Positions 6,808 through 15,440 of a stretch of DNA of 32,319 bases are shown piece by piece (within the stretch, counting starts at the first letter, position 1; the number at the start of each line of letters is the position of its first letter). Below the pieces are notes generated by a model. It saw only the letters and a program-made list of their open reading frames with translations. It made no database searches and was not told the DNA's origin. The DNA is taken from contig PMDB01000097.1 in assembly GCA_003155495.1 (NCBI GenBank), positions 1 through 32,319 on the forward strand, given 5' to 3'. The position numbers and the translations under genes were made by a program. The DNA is from Ignavibacteriota bacterium (GTDB taxonomy: Bacteria > Bacteroidota > Ignavibacteria > UBA10030).

Positions 6808-7950
6808 TCATGATCTCGTTTTGCTCAAGAACTCCCCAACTTCTTCCGTTCCGCTTCGCATATTCATCTTCTCGATGTTCTTGAGGTATCGCTGGTATTT
6901 TTCCTCGCCGGAAACAAGTTCTTGTATAATAGAGGGGAGTTTGGCGATACTGCGTTCAAAGATGCCGAGTTCGTTATCGCGGACAAACTCCATGTTGCCC
7001 AATTCTTGTTCCCAGAGATAGTCATTGATGATAGGAATCTTTTTCATGATCAGTATTTCCATAATCGTCGAGGCGCCGCATTTGGTGATCACGATATCCG
7101 AAGAATTGAGAAGTTCATACACAAAATCGACGAACGCAAAGACTTTCAAAGACGGATTGTGTTGCTGCAGTACAAGAGCGTCGGCATAAAGTTTTTTGTT
7201 CTTGCCACAGACGATAGCGATCTCAACATCCAGCGAAGCGTGCAGCAAGTGTTGGAGGATTGACTTTCCGTGCGGAATGCCATCACCTCCGCCTATGATA
7301 AGGACGACTTTCTTCTCGGGGGCGAACCCGAACTTTTGTTTCACCTTCGCTATTTCGGCGGAGGAGAGAATCGTTGAGAATTGTTTGTCGAGAACGAATG
7401 GAAAAACTCGAAGTTTCGATGCGGAAATTTTTCGTTTCTGAACGCAGTCTTCTTTCAAGCGTTCGCTAAAAACGATATACTGTTCTTGCTCTCGCTGGAA
7501 CCAGAGGGGATGTGCAGTGAACGGATCGGTGACGACCGTAATCACCGGGATATCATACTGCAATTCTTTTAAAATATCCAGCACGGGCGCTATGAGAAAG
7601 AAGTGGAAAATTACGATCTTTGCAGGGCGTTCTTCAGCAATGCGCTTTTTGAGATACGGTTTCATGAAAAAACCGGACATCGTGGCGTTGCAATGTCTGA
7701 TCAAAGAAAATTTGTTGGTAGCATAGAGGAATTCATAATACAGCTTCGAACGTGCTTGCAAGAGTCGATAGCCGTCTTCAAGGATATAGCGCACAATGGA
7801 GTTTGCATTCACGAGGCCATCGACGAGCACCGGTTCGATGGTACTTCCATGTACTGAAGAAAGATAATGTGCAATCGAGTTGGCAGGGGCAAAATGTCCA
7901 CCGCCGGTCTTAAGATAGAGGAGAAAATATTTTTCTTTATGGTTTTGCAT
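6808..7950 (-). CDS. GT28/MGDG-synthase-like glycosyltransferase
   Basis: The 380-aa protein has the GT-B architecture of MurG and monogalactosyl/glucosyl-diacylglycerol synthases. The N-terminal acceptor domain carries the glycine-rich GGGHFAPA loop (residues 16-23). The C-terminal nucleotide-sugar domain has IGGGDG near 220, KCGASTIMEIL and the WEQELGN segment, in the positions of the MurG-type donor site. Enzymes of this group add a hexose from UDP-sugar to diacylglycerol or another lipid at the inner face of the cytoplasmic membrane. The exact sugar and lipid cannot be read. It starts 39 bp after a second GT-B-like gene on the same strand, so the two probably form one operon for envelope glycolipid synthesis. 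Confidence 0.8.
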   Translation of the reverse strand: MQNHKEKYFLLYLKTGGGHFAPANSIAHYLSSVHGSTIEPVLVDGLVNANSIVRYILEDGYRLLQARSKLYYEFLYATNKFSLIRHCNATMSGFFMKPYLKKRIAEERPAKIVIFHFFLIAPVLDILKELQYDIPVITVVTDPFTAHPLWFQREQEQYIVFSERLKEDCVQKRKISASKLRVFPFVLDKQFSTILSSAEIAKVKQKFGFAPEKKVVLIIGGGDGIPHGKSILQHLLHASLDVEIAIVCGKNKKLYADALVLQQHNPSLKVFAFVDFVYELLNSSDIVITKCGASTIMEILIMKKIPIINDYLWEQELGNMEFVRDNELGIFERSIAKLPSIIQELVSGEEKYQRYLKNIEKMNMRSGTEEVGEFLSKTRS

Positions 7951-7989
7951 ACGATCGACCTACCGCAGCAGGGGGCCAGGGAAAACGGC

Positions 7990-9324
7990 TTACCGTTCCA
8001 ACGGTGAATTGCTGCTCGTCATTTTTCCTGTTTCCAGTACTTCCATGATTTTTGTCGTGCCGAGTTTTCGCGCTTTCAAAAATCCGGACCAGGCCATATC
8101 GGCGATATGTCCATCGTGCAGCGTTTCATACAACCATTGGTGCGTATAGTCGGGATCCTTTTGCTCCATTCCGGCATGAATTTCGTTCAGCCACTGACGG
8201 TTGAAGCGTTCCTGCGAACCGATTGTTGGCGTCATGATGATGGGGATACCGAGACCAGCATAGAACGACAGCTCGCTCGGTTTTGTCCATAGGATGTCGG
8301 TCTCGCGCATCGCCGTGTTGAATTCCTGGAAGTACTCATGAAGTGTTTCTGCGTAAATGATCCGGATGTTGTCCGTCCCGATGTCTTTCTTAATATCACG
8401 AAAATAGGAAACCACCTCCGGACGGATACCGGCAACAAGATTCAACCGCATCGTTCCTGCACGGATTCTTTCTTTGACACTGAAGGCAATCCGTCCACCG
8501 ATTTCCTTTTGCGCTCCCGCTCCGCCGACGGAGTAGGTGATCGTGAGCGGGCGCTTCGTGCGGAGGGTGCAGTTCTTTTTCCCGAGAAACTGTTCGACGC
8601 TTCGCCGGTGATTCGTCCAGAATCTGTTATTCGGATCAAGAATGCATAACCGCTGGCCGACGTCTGATTTTATTGTAGCCAGATTTTTTCCGAGGAGGTC
8701 GAGTGGAAGAGGAAATCCCGTTAGGAAAATTCTTTCTTCCGGCACACCATACGATTTGAGCCGCTGCGCCGCTTTGCCACATGGAGCGAAATAATTAATG
8801 CGACTTTCCCATGGATGCTTCGCCACCCATACCCGATTGATATCAGCATCGCAAATAATGCAAAAGATCGGTTCGTGCCCGCGTATATCCGCCGCGATTG
8901 CCGGTGCAAAGTACGACGTGATCAACGGCAACGGTTTAGTCAAAATTTTCTCCATTATCCCGTTGCAAAGTCCATTCTTGAGATTGATTTCCAACAGATC
9001 GACCTGATATGTGCTGCGCGAGAGATTCCGGATCGGGTAAAATTCAGGTATGTGCATCATCGTATCGAACATCGCGAAGATCGGTTTGCCGACCAGCGGG
9101 ACACCTCGCGCCCGGGAAAACGATTCATACACCTCCAATAGCCGTTTCCATGATTTCTTTTCTTTCTCGCTCGATCCGTCATTCTTGCCGACGGTGATGA
9201 GCCCTCCTTCAGCGAATTCCTTCAATGGAAAGACTGCCCGCTGGTGCCCGTATCCCATATCGGCGGAGACAACCCACGCAGAGATACTTTTCAATAACTT
9301 GGTTGATTGCTTCTTGGATTTCAT
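7990..9324 (-). CDS. GT-B-like glycosyltransferase-type protein of unclear family
   Basis: A protein of about 444 residues, first of a two-gene minus-strand unit. Its N-terminus (WVVSADMGYGHQRAVFPL) resembles the glycine-rich GYGHxRA loop of MGDG-synthase-like transferases. The middle has TYSVGGAGAQKEIGGRI, which could be a phosphate-binding loop of the donor domain. The late segment DILWTKPSELSFYAGLGIPIIMTPTIGSQE matches the position of the MurG-type nucleotide-sugar site (usually G-x-x-T-x-x-E). It is longer than usual between the two domains. I judge it a relative of GT28 enzymes acting with its neighbour, but substrate and activity are unknown. ATG 9324 is preferred; a TTG nine bases upstream is possible. 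Neither has a strong ribosome binding site. Confidence 0.65.
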   Translation of the reverse strand: MKSKKQSTKLLKSISAWVVSADMGYGHQRAVFPLKEFAEGGLITVGKNDGSSEKEKKSWKRLLEVYESFSRARGVPLVGKPIFAMFDTMMHIPEFYPIRNLSRSTYQVDLLEINLKNGLCNGIMEKILTKPLPLITSYFAPAIAADIRGHEPIFCIICDADINRVWVAKHPWESRINYFAPCGKAAQRLKSYGVPEERIFLTGFPLPLDLLGKNLATIKSDVGQRLCILDPNNRFWTNHRRSVEQFLGKKNCTLRTKRPLTITYSVGGAGAQKEIGGRIAFSVKERIRAGTMRLNLVAGIRPEVVSYFRDIKKDIGTDNIRIIYAETLHEYFQEFNTAMRETDILWTKPSELSFYAGLGIPIIMTPTIGSQERFNRQWLNEIHAGMEQKDPDYTHQWLYETLHDGHIADMAWSGFLKARKLGTTKIMEVLETGKMTSSNSPLER

Positions 9325-9427
9325 GAGATACAAAGATACATAATATTTTGTTGGAAGGTTATCGGTATCGCCCGATCATGAGCGATCCGTACAGGCATAA
9401 TGCTAAATTATATCCCGGGAAAAGAAA

Positions 9428-9463
9428 AACCCGTTTCCAGACGACAAAAAGCGGGTTGTTTTT
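9428..9463. terminator. Terminator-like hairpin between divergent genes
   Basis: AACCCG (9428-9433) pairs with CGGGTT (9452-9457) across an 18-nt loop. GTTTTTTCT follows on the plus strand and GTTTTTCTTTT on the minus strand, so it could stop transcription both ways. It sits between genes transcribed away from each other, where no upstream gene needs it, so it may end a short leader or small RNA. Confidence 0.5.
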
Positions 9464-9519
9464 TCTAAAAACGCCGGCTCGTCCGCATGATTATGCCAAA
9501 GCCACCACCGGGGAACTCA

Positions 9520-9700
9520 ATGGGCGAAGTGACTTCGCCCATACCTATTTTATACTCGCAATCGCATATTTGCTTACCATCTCAACTGCTCCTCTTCTCT
9601 TCTGATCATATCCTCCACCCCCCTTGCTTCTCAAACCAAAAAATATTACACTTTACTCAAGTAGTTCCCATCCTTGCAGAATTACACGATAGAGCTTCAA
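9520..9700 (+). repeat. Composite upstream repeat, copy 1
   Basis: It begins with a near-perfect palindrome (ATGGGCGAAGT, one central G, ACTTCGCCCAT; 9520-9542). Next come an ACCATCTCAACTG block and the core CCTTGCTTCTC at 9622, then TTACACTTTACTCAAGT and GTTCCCATCCTT. The modules recur in the same order and orientation at about 11100-11440, 13571-14070 and 20679-20786. This copy ends about 50 bp before the start of the broken membrane gene at 9754. The rest of the 9325-9753 gap has no gene I can support. Confidence 0.7.
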
Positions 9701-9753
9701 GAAAAATGTTTTTTTAAGCAATTGAGTAAGAACAATTAGAAAGGAATAAACAT

Positions 9754-10386
9754 ATGAAATATTCGACAATACAGCGATTAGGAGGAATTGCTATCATACT
9801 TGGTTCAGTGCTTTTTACTGCGTGGGCAATCTGCTGGACAATGCTATTGCCAGTGCATGAACGAGCCCGAGATGTATCTCTCATGATTTTACATCCTCAT
9901 TGGATATGGATCGCTTCATTAGCGTTTCCAGGGGTTGTTTTAATGATTTTTGGCTATACGGCAGTCTATTCAAGATTATACAATAAAACCGGTATTCTAG
10001 GTTTCATTGGATATGTATTTATAATTTTAGCGTATATTTTTTAAGCAGCAAAGATAACCTGGGAAATATTTGTATATCCGATTATCGTGAGTTATGCACC
10101 GTCTATTCCATTATTTCGGGATAAAATTTTACTAGAACATCCTCAATTCATTTTGTTCCGATTGCTCGCAAGTGTATCTATTTTTATCGGTGTTGTTCTT
10201 TTTTGCATAACTTTAATAAAAAGCCATGAATTTCCCAAAAGTGCTGGAATTCTAATTTTATGCGGTGCAGTGATTTATGCTGTTGGTCCAACGATCAATA
10301 TTTATTTGGCTATAATAGGAGTCCTGATACTTTCTATCGGTTGTTTTATTCTGGGATATAAAATGCTTTTCAATGTGAAAGAATAA
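9754..10386 (+). pseudogene. Multi-pass membrane protein interrupted by one in-frame TAA
   Basis: A continuous 211-codon frame is interrupted only by TAA at 10042-10044 (codon 97). Both sides read as one protein. The first half has hydrophobic segments near residues 9-32, 48-68 and 80-96; after the stop the same frame continues AAKITWEIFVYPII and has three further segments to FNVKE. A single T-to-A change from TTA (Leu) would explain the stop, and no frameshift is needed. An AAAGGAAT ribosome binding site precedes ATG 9754. The RLGGIAIILGSVL start is typical of small integral membrane proteins of unknown function. It could be a recent pseudogene, a strain variant or a sequencing error. A separate gene starting at GTG 10087 is less likely. 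Confidence 0.65.
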
Positions 10387-10440
10387 TCCCGGTTTAACAA
10401 TCATTGAAGTCTTATTCTTTCATCATGGAGAAAAATTAAA

Positions 10441-10863
10441 ATGGATCAACCGGTACTTTCAGATAAAACACAATTTCCCACAGAAGAAATAATCTATTCG
10501 TATCTCGGGAAGGCCAAAAACATCTGGATTCCCTTTTTTGAATATCTTCGTGAGAACCATCCCGATATTACAACCGAGTGGCGGTATTATAATGACGGGA
10601 AAAACTGGCTGATGAAGGTTACACGGAAGAAAAAGACGGTTTTCTGGTTGTCTGTTCTGAAAGGAACTTTCAGAATTACTTTTTACTTTACCGACAGGGC
10701 GGCGAACGCTATCGCCGACAGTACCATTCCCACGGAAATGAAGAAACAGTTCAAGGAAGGAAAACGGTTTAATAAAATCCGGGGACTGACAGTCCTGTTC
10801 AAATCTAAAAAAGATATTGAATCTGCAAAAACATTATTATCAATAAAACTGAGCACTAAATAA
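10441..10863 (+). CDS. DUF3788 domain protein, paralogue 1
   Basis: A 140-aa soluble protein with the DUF3788 pattern: LSDKTQFPTEEII near the start, EWRYYNDGKNWLMKV and KKKTVFWLSV in the middle, FRITFYFTDRA, and a final KIRGLTVLF...SIKLS. The function of the family is unknown; it is often found near small DUF1801/YdhG-like and transcription-factor genes. A second copy at 20794-21216 has the same length and is about 80% identical by eye. This copy lies 54 bp past the broken membrane gene and has its own GGAG ribosome binding site. Confidence 0.85.
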   Translation: MDQPVLSDKTQFPTEEIIYSYLGKAKNIWIPFFEYLRENHPDITTEWRYYNDGKNWLMKVTRKKKTVFWLSVLKGTFRITFYFTDRAANAIADSTIPTEMKKQFKEGKRFNKIRGLTVLFKSKKDIESAKTLLSIKLSTK

Positions 10864-11099
10864 AACAACAAGAAGCGACTGCGGGAGAATATCATTACAA
10901 TGAAGAAATTACTATCGTTTTTTCCGGATCGATACAAGAAGAAATTGTAAAATTTTTATATAATTTAGAGAGAATTAAAACTACCGTTAACAACATGTAA
11001 TACGCCATAGCAGGTTTTCTGCACGGCCGAGAGTAACGTAAATTGCGATGTTCAGTTCTTTTATTAACTTTACTGCAACTAAACACTTCTCAGGTGAAA
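10864..11099. other. Intergenic stretch before composite repeat copy 2
   Basis: No supported gene. A 16-codon frame at 10900-10950 (starting MKKLLSFF) has weak start signals and is probably chance. Confidence 0.4.
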
Positions 11100-11440
11100 C
11101 TCAAGGGATGAAGGCACTTTGCCCCTACTCTGACTCACAACTCTGCGCCAAAGGTGCATCCGCCTCTGATGGAATAACCTATATGCTCTACTGTTCGCCG
11201 CTCATTATTCACTCCTTGCTGCTTTTATCTCCCTTGCTTCTCCTCCTAAAAAATACTACAATTTACTTCAGCGGTTCCCATCCTTCCTGATTTTTTAGGG
11301 ATTCGCTTCATTTCTTTTTATGGAACCGCATAAAAAAAAATTAAAAACTCTAATACAACAACAAACAAAAAAATATAAGTACCATGTGTCGTCTGTCACA
11401 CCACATTGGCAGTAATAATGACATATATTATACTTAGGTA
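11100..11440 (+). repeat. Composite upstream repeat, copy 2
   Basis: The modules appear in the same order as in the other copies. A decayed GGGATGAAGG...CTTTGCCCC palindrome (11104-11124) is followed by the twin-hairpin block TGCGCC/GGTGCA (11144-11158) and TTATTCACT. Next come CCTTGCTTCTC (11232), ACTACAATTTACT and GGTTCCCATCCTTCCTGA (11273-11290). A diverged second part, including TGACATATATTATACTTAGG near 11418, matches the region before the gene at 14116. The 677-aa T9SS protein starts at 11488. Confidence 0.7.
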
Positions 11441-11487
11441 GTGGGTCGCAATCGCCATTACACAAAATGGCATAGGAGGCACAATCA

Positions 11488-13521
11488 ATGCGTAAAAACA
11501 TTATTATCATAATTGCGGTTTCTATCGCTCTTCAATGGCAATCTCAGGTCTTGTATGCCCAAAGCTCAGGAGCCGATTCGATAATCTATTCAGACGATTT
11601 TGAAGCAGGACAGGGTTTGTGGCAGGTATCCAATGGATTGTGGAGTGTTGGAGAAGATGGAACTCTACCATCATACGTTTCGCGCCCGGGTAAGATGGCC
11701 GGAGGAGTGCTTGGTGGAGACGTCCCGCCAGGCGGATTTAATACATATTTCATTTCTCCGCCCATCGTACTACCATCAATAAATACAGATGAGGAACTTA
11801 GGGTCGGTTTTATACACTGGCATGACTTCAATGAATATGTCGCCGGTTGGGTCAGTGTACGAATTGATTCCGGTGGAGGAAAATACGGCAAGTGGGAACA
11901 AGTATCTGTCGAATATGAGAGCAATCTAAATTTTAATTATTGGAAAAATGCTTCGATCGTTATATCCAAATATATGGGAAAACGCATTAATGTTGGATTC
12001 CTACTTGTTGGTTTTACAGATTCTAGAGGTACCTCATCGGGACGTGGATGGCGTATTGATGATATGCGTATAGTAAAATCAAGGTTCAATATAAATACTC
12101 TACCGGTAGCATGGGACTTCGATCAGGATTGGAGTACTGAAACAAGTGCGAATAGTTGGTGGGATTCTTACGGATTATTTTGTGTCGGTAGAGATACTCT
12201 TGTAACCGCTCCAAGTCAGCCCAATTGTGCCGGAACAAACTTAAATATTTCCACTGTTCCCAGAACAGGTTTTTCCGTCTATTTGGCTTCCCCAAGCGTT
12301 CAGATTCCCGTTATGGCAGGGGCAGATGATATTATTTTCCGATTCCGTTACTATCTCGACCGCAATAAATATTTAGTAGGACAATCGGTTATTGCCGAAG
12401 ATTCTGGAAATGGAAATTGGGGATCATGGAAGGTTTTGGCGCAATATACAACGTCCACACAATGGACAAGGGTACCGATTACTCTTCCGGTAAGTTATCA
12501 AGGAAAAACAGTACGATTTGGCTTCGCTCTCATCGGTTGGACAGATTCTTTGGGAGGTCCAAGTGGAAAAGGATTTTATATAGACGATGTCGATTTGTTC
12601 TCCACTGCCACACATGTTACAGCACCGCAACTTGTGATCCCCAAGAATAGTTCAATCGCAATTGGAACGAATCCAACATTCCGTTGGCGGTTAGTAGCTT
12701 CTGCATTTAATTATCGAATTCAAGTTTCAAAAAATCCATCATTTGCCACAACATTGCTTGATTCTTCTGATATCGAACCGACTTCATATATATCTACAAA
12801 AGATCTTTCGGACACTGCAGGCGTTTATTATTGGCGTGTGTGTGCAACGAATGGATTAGGAGCAAGTGCGTGGTCGAATGTATGGCATTTTAATTCCGAA
12901 TTCACTAAAAATGTTACAGCACCGCAGCTCGTATTCCCTACTAATGGCTCAATCGCAATTGGAACGAAACCAACATTTCGTTGGCAGATAGCAGCATCTG
13001 CATTTAATTATCGAATTCAAGTTTCAAAAGACTCAATATTTGCCACAACAATACTCGATTCTTCTGAAATCGAACCGACTTCATATACATCTACAAAAGA
13101 CCTTCCGGATACCGTCAGTACATATTATTGGCGTGTATGTGCAACGAATGGATTAGGAACGAGTGTGTGGTCGGTTGTATGGCATTTTCATTCCGGTTTA
13201 ACTGAAGTAAAGGAAATAACTGCATTACAACCTAAAGTCTTTTCACTCCAGCAAAATTACCCAAACCCCTTTAATCCATCGACAAGGATTTCCTTTGATC
13301 TTCCGTCAAAATCATTCGTATCACTTAAAATATTTGATTTGATAGGAAGAGAAGTGGCAACACTTGTGTCCGAAGAGTTATCTGCCGGCAGCTATGCGAA
13401 GCAATGGAATGCAACGAGGTTGCCAAGCGGCGTTTATTTTTATCGGTTACAGGCTCGCCAAACATCCGGCGGGCAAACCGGATCATTTATAGACACAAAA
13501 AAACTTATTTTGTTGAAATAA
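11488..13521 (+). CDS. Secreted multidomain protein with two beta-sandwich modules, two FN3-like repeats and a T9SS sorting domain
   Basis: The 677-aa protein has a signal peptide (about 1-25, ending LYAQS). Two related modules follow (about 33-195 and 203-370), each starting with a D-F-[ED]...W segment and ending in G-x-G-[WF]-x-I-D-D, like MAM/concanavalin-type beta-sandwich domains common in Bacteroidota surface proteins. Residues 376-474 and 475-573 are two fibronectin-III-like repeats of 99 residues with YYWRVCATNGLG, nearly identical in sequence. The tail from about 588 is a type A sorting domain (QNYPNPFNPSTRISFDLP...SGVYFYRLQ). No catalytic motif is seen, so it is probably an adhesin or structural surface protein. 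An AGGAGG site 8 nt upstream fixes ATG 11488. Confidence 0.85.
   Translation: MRKNIIIIIAVSIALQWQSQVLYAQSSGADSIIYSDDFEAGQGLWQVSNGLWSVGEDGTLPSYVSRPGKMAGGVLGGDVPPGGFNTYFISPPIVLPSINTDEELRVGFIHWHDFNEYVAGWVSVRIDSGGGKYGKWEQVSVEYESNLNFNYWKNASIVISKYMGKRINVGFLLVGFTDSRGTSSGRGWRIDDMRIVKSRFNINTLPVAWDFDQDWSTETSANSWWDSYGLFCVGRDTLVTAPSQPNCAGTNLNISTVPRTGFSVYLASPSVQIPVMAGADDIIFRFRYYLDRNKYLVGQSVIAEDSGNGNWGSWKVLAQYTTSTQWTRVPITLPVSYQGKTVRFGFALIGWTDSLGGPSGKGFYIDDVDLFSTATHVTAPQLVIPKNSSIAIGTNPTFRWRLVASAFNYRIQVSKNPSFATTLLDSSDIEPTSYISTKDLSDTAGVYYWRVCATNGLGASAWSNVWHFNSEFTKNVTAPQLVFPTNGSIAIGTKPTFRWQIAASAFNYRIQVSKDSIFATTILDSSEIEPTSYTSTKDLPDTVSTYYWRVCATNGLGTSVWSVVWHFHSGLTEVKEITALQPKVFSLQQNYPNPFNPSTRISFDLPSKSFVSLKIFDLIGREVATLVSEELSAGSYAKQWNATRLPSGVYFYRLQARQTSGGQTGSFIDTKKLILLK
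12615..13205 (+). repeat. 297-bp tandem duplication inside the T9SS protein gene
   Basis: Two direct units, 12615-12911 and 12912-13205, each encode one FN3-like repeat. They are still similar at DNA level, sharing for example ACAGCACCGCA and long runs around ATTTAATTATCGAATTC. This points to a fairly recent internal duplication. Confidence 0.85.
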
Positions 13522-13573
13522 CAGGCCTATACACCAATGGACTGCGTATTGATCCTCGGTCAGGACTCTACAA

Positions 13574-13602
13574 GGGGCGAAGGAACATCGCCCCTACTTT
13601 TT
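13574..13602 (+). terminator. Terminator-like GGGGCGA hairpin after the T9SS protein
   Basis: GGGGCGA (13574-13580) pairs with TCGCCCC (13588-13594) over a 7-nt loop, followed by TACTTTTTTT. It lies 52 bp after the TAA at 13521. The hairpin is also the first module of composite repeat copy 3, so repeat and terminator may be the same element. Confidence 0.55.
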
Positions 13603-14070
13603 TTATACACGCAATTGTTATTTGCATATCGTCTCAACTGTTCACGTACCCGACATGTTTTACGGCGGGTAGACTCTTTTTAATTACCATCTCAACTACT
13701 TATCGACTCTGCGCCGGAGGCGCATCCGCCTTTGGCGGAATAAACTCACAGACTCCCTGGCTTCCCTGCTCATCTATTCAATGACGTCCAACTGATAACT
13801 ATTTACTATTCACTCTTTACTCTTTGCCGCTTTAATCCTCCTTGCTTCTCAAACCAAAAAATCCTACACTTTACTCAAATGGTTCCCATCCTTCCTGATT
13901 TTTAGGGAATTGCTTCATCACTCTTCACGGAGAGTGCATTTTTTTAAAACTTGGTGATACAATGGCAAACAATACCAACAAGATAAATGCAACGTGACAC
14001 ATTGCCCTCCCCCTTGTGAGTAAAAACGACATATGTCATAATTTATGTAGTTTGGTGCAATGCAGCCGTC
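13574..14070 (+). repeat. Composite upstream repeat, copy 3 (longest)
   Basis: Modules in order: the GGGGCGA hairpin; TATACACGCAATTG and CGTCTCAACTG; and two adjacent perfect hairpins, TGCGCC-GGA-GGCGCA (13710-13724) and TCCGCC-TTT-GGCGGA (13725-13739). Then come TTTACTATTCACT (13802-13814), CCTTGCTTCTC (13840), CCTACACTTTACTC and GGTTCCCATCCTTCCTGA. The second part, with GACATATGTC near 14030, parallels the region before 11488. The stretch 13522-14115 contains no gene I can support. The DUF6869-like gene starts at 14116. Confidence 0.75.
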
Positions 14071-14115
14071 TTTTATGCAACGATTGTATATCCTGAAGTG
14101 TGGAAATAACTAAGC

Positions 14116-14940
14116 ATGTTAGATACACTCCGAACAGATGGAACCATCACTGATTGGCTTGTCCATAGTGAAGTCGCTAAGGATGCAAATTTACTTAACG
14201 AATTGCCCCACAACAATCCTGAAGAAGGGTGGAGTATAATTCTTAAGGTTCTTCATCTACCGGAATCTCAGATGCATCTTCCTGCTCTTTCCGACTGCCT
14301 CAAAAGTCTCTTTATCCATCATGGGGAGGAATTCATTGAGCGTATTGAAGCCCAGGCGGTAAATGACTCTCGTTTCAAAGCCTGTTTGGCGCAGATACAC
14401 TTACATCCTGGAACTCACGTCCCCTCACAACTATGGGAGCGCCTGACAAATGCAGCGGGAATTCCTGCGGAGCGTGTAGCATCATCCTTAGAAAGAGCAT
14501 TAGTGCAAATTCCGGATCTTTCGGAAGCTCTTTATGCATCTCCAATTCTTTCGGAGCCGAAGGATATCGTTTATTTTCTTTTTACTGATAGCGACCTGGA
14601 ACGCATTGCACATAATTGGATAAAGCACCAGGAAACATTCTGGGCCCTGAAAAAAATTAATCATATCATCAGCGATGAATTTATTGAATATGCGTACAAC
14701 GTCGTCAAAATTCTTTATGAGAAATCCTCGTCGGACGTTCATTTGAGTTCTATTGGTGCGGGTCCGCTTACGGATTTGCTGGAAAAGAATGGAGCGTTTA
14801 TTATAGACCGAGTAGAGAAACTTGCTTCTACTGATCGGCGATTTCGAATCTGTCTCAGTTACGTTTGGCCTACTAAAATAGAGGTTGACCTATGGAAAAG
14901 AATTGCTAAAGCAAGGGACGGTGAACCTCAACGAGGATAA
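14116..14940 (+). CDS. DUF6869-like protein with two internal repeats
   Basis: The 274-aa protein has no signal peptide or membrane segment. Two related helical blocks are visible. Residues 60-91 read L-x-x-L-F-I-H-H-G-E-E-F-I-E-R-I-E and then DSRFKACL; residues 211-247 read SSIGAGPLTDLLEKNG, FIIDRVEKLA and DRRFRICL. The IGAGPL...HG...FI.RVE...D.RFR pattern resembles DUF6869 proteins, whose function is unknown; they are often scattered near toxin or immunity genes. The match is from memory and moderate. ATG 14116 has only a weak GGA upstream. It is preceded by composite repeat copy 3 and followed by a gene-poor stretch. Confidence 0.6.
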   Translation: MLDTLRTDGTITDWLVHSEVAKDANLLNELPHNNPEEGWSIILKVLHLPESQMHLPALSDCLKSLFIHHGEEFIERIEAQAVNDSRFKACLAQIHLHPGTHVPSQLWERLTNAAGIPAERVASSLERALVQIPDLSEALYASPILSEPKDIVYFLFTDSDLERIAHNWIKHQETFWALKKINHIISDEFIEYAYNVVKILYEKSSSDVHLSSIGAGPLTDLLEKNGAFIIDRVEKLASTDRRFRICLSYVWPTKIEVDLWKRIAKARDGEPQRG

Positions 14941-15381
14941 TCTCTTATAACTTTTTACTATTTACTCTTTACAACCCTCACCCCCCTGCTTTTCCTCTTC
15001 TCAATTACTCATCGATTCATTTACTCATACTCTCAACAACTCATGGGCTTATGAGCTCCCATGCTCCACTGCTTCATAGCTCTTCATGCGGACCATAAGA
15101 ATTTTACATACATATTGAATCTGATCAGACAAGAAGCCTGCATCAATAATCTCGGAAGAAATAACGGGTGCTGATTTCATCCGCATCCCCCTGCCGGCTC
15201 TCATGAAACATTTTTTTTAGTTGGAACGTTTTCTGCAAATTCCTCGTTGTTGATTTATCAATAAATCAGGGAAAAAAGCAAACCTTCTTTCTTGAGCATA
15301 AAAATCCAGTCATGAAATACATCATGTAATCGCTCAGAGTCGTGCTTATCACAGTGCATGACACTTCGAGGCCGATGCAAG
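14941..15381. other. Gene-free stretch with short TTTACT repeats
   Basis: The start (14950-14975) has degenerate TTTACTATTTACTCTTTAC-like repeats. The CTCATGGGC...GAGCTCCCATG block (15042-15063) can fold. I see no gene in the remainder; its sequence has no sustained frame with a ribosome binding site. Confidence 0.5.
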
Positions 15382-15409
15382 ATGGAACGAATCGTTCGTT
15401 CCATATAAT
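15382..15409 (+). promoter_or_regulatory. Candidate TetR-type operator overlapping a promoter
   Basis: A perfect 10-bp inverted repeat, ATGGAACGAA (15382-15391) and TTCGTTCCAT (15395-15404) with a 3-bp centre, is immediately followed by TATAAT (15404-15409). Operators of this size and symmetry with GAACG half-sites are typical of TetR-family repressors, and binding here would cover the promoter. It lies 36 bp before the SRPBCC pseudogene and could control the downstream gene run. No TetR gene is in the window. Confidence 0.5.
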
Positions 15410-15440
15410 GAAAACTTGAATTCATAAAAGGGATACTTCC

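Noticed and set aside
10900-10950. 16-codon frame MKKLLSFF... after the first DUF3788 gene
   Set aside because: Too short and without a clear ribosome binding site; no counterpart follows the second DUF3788 copy.
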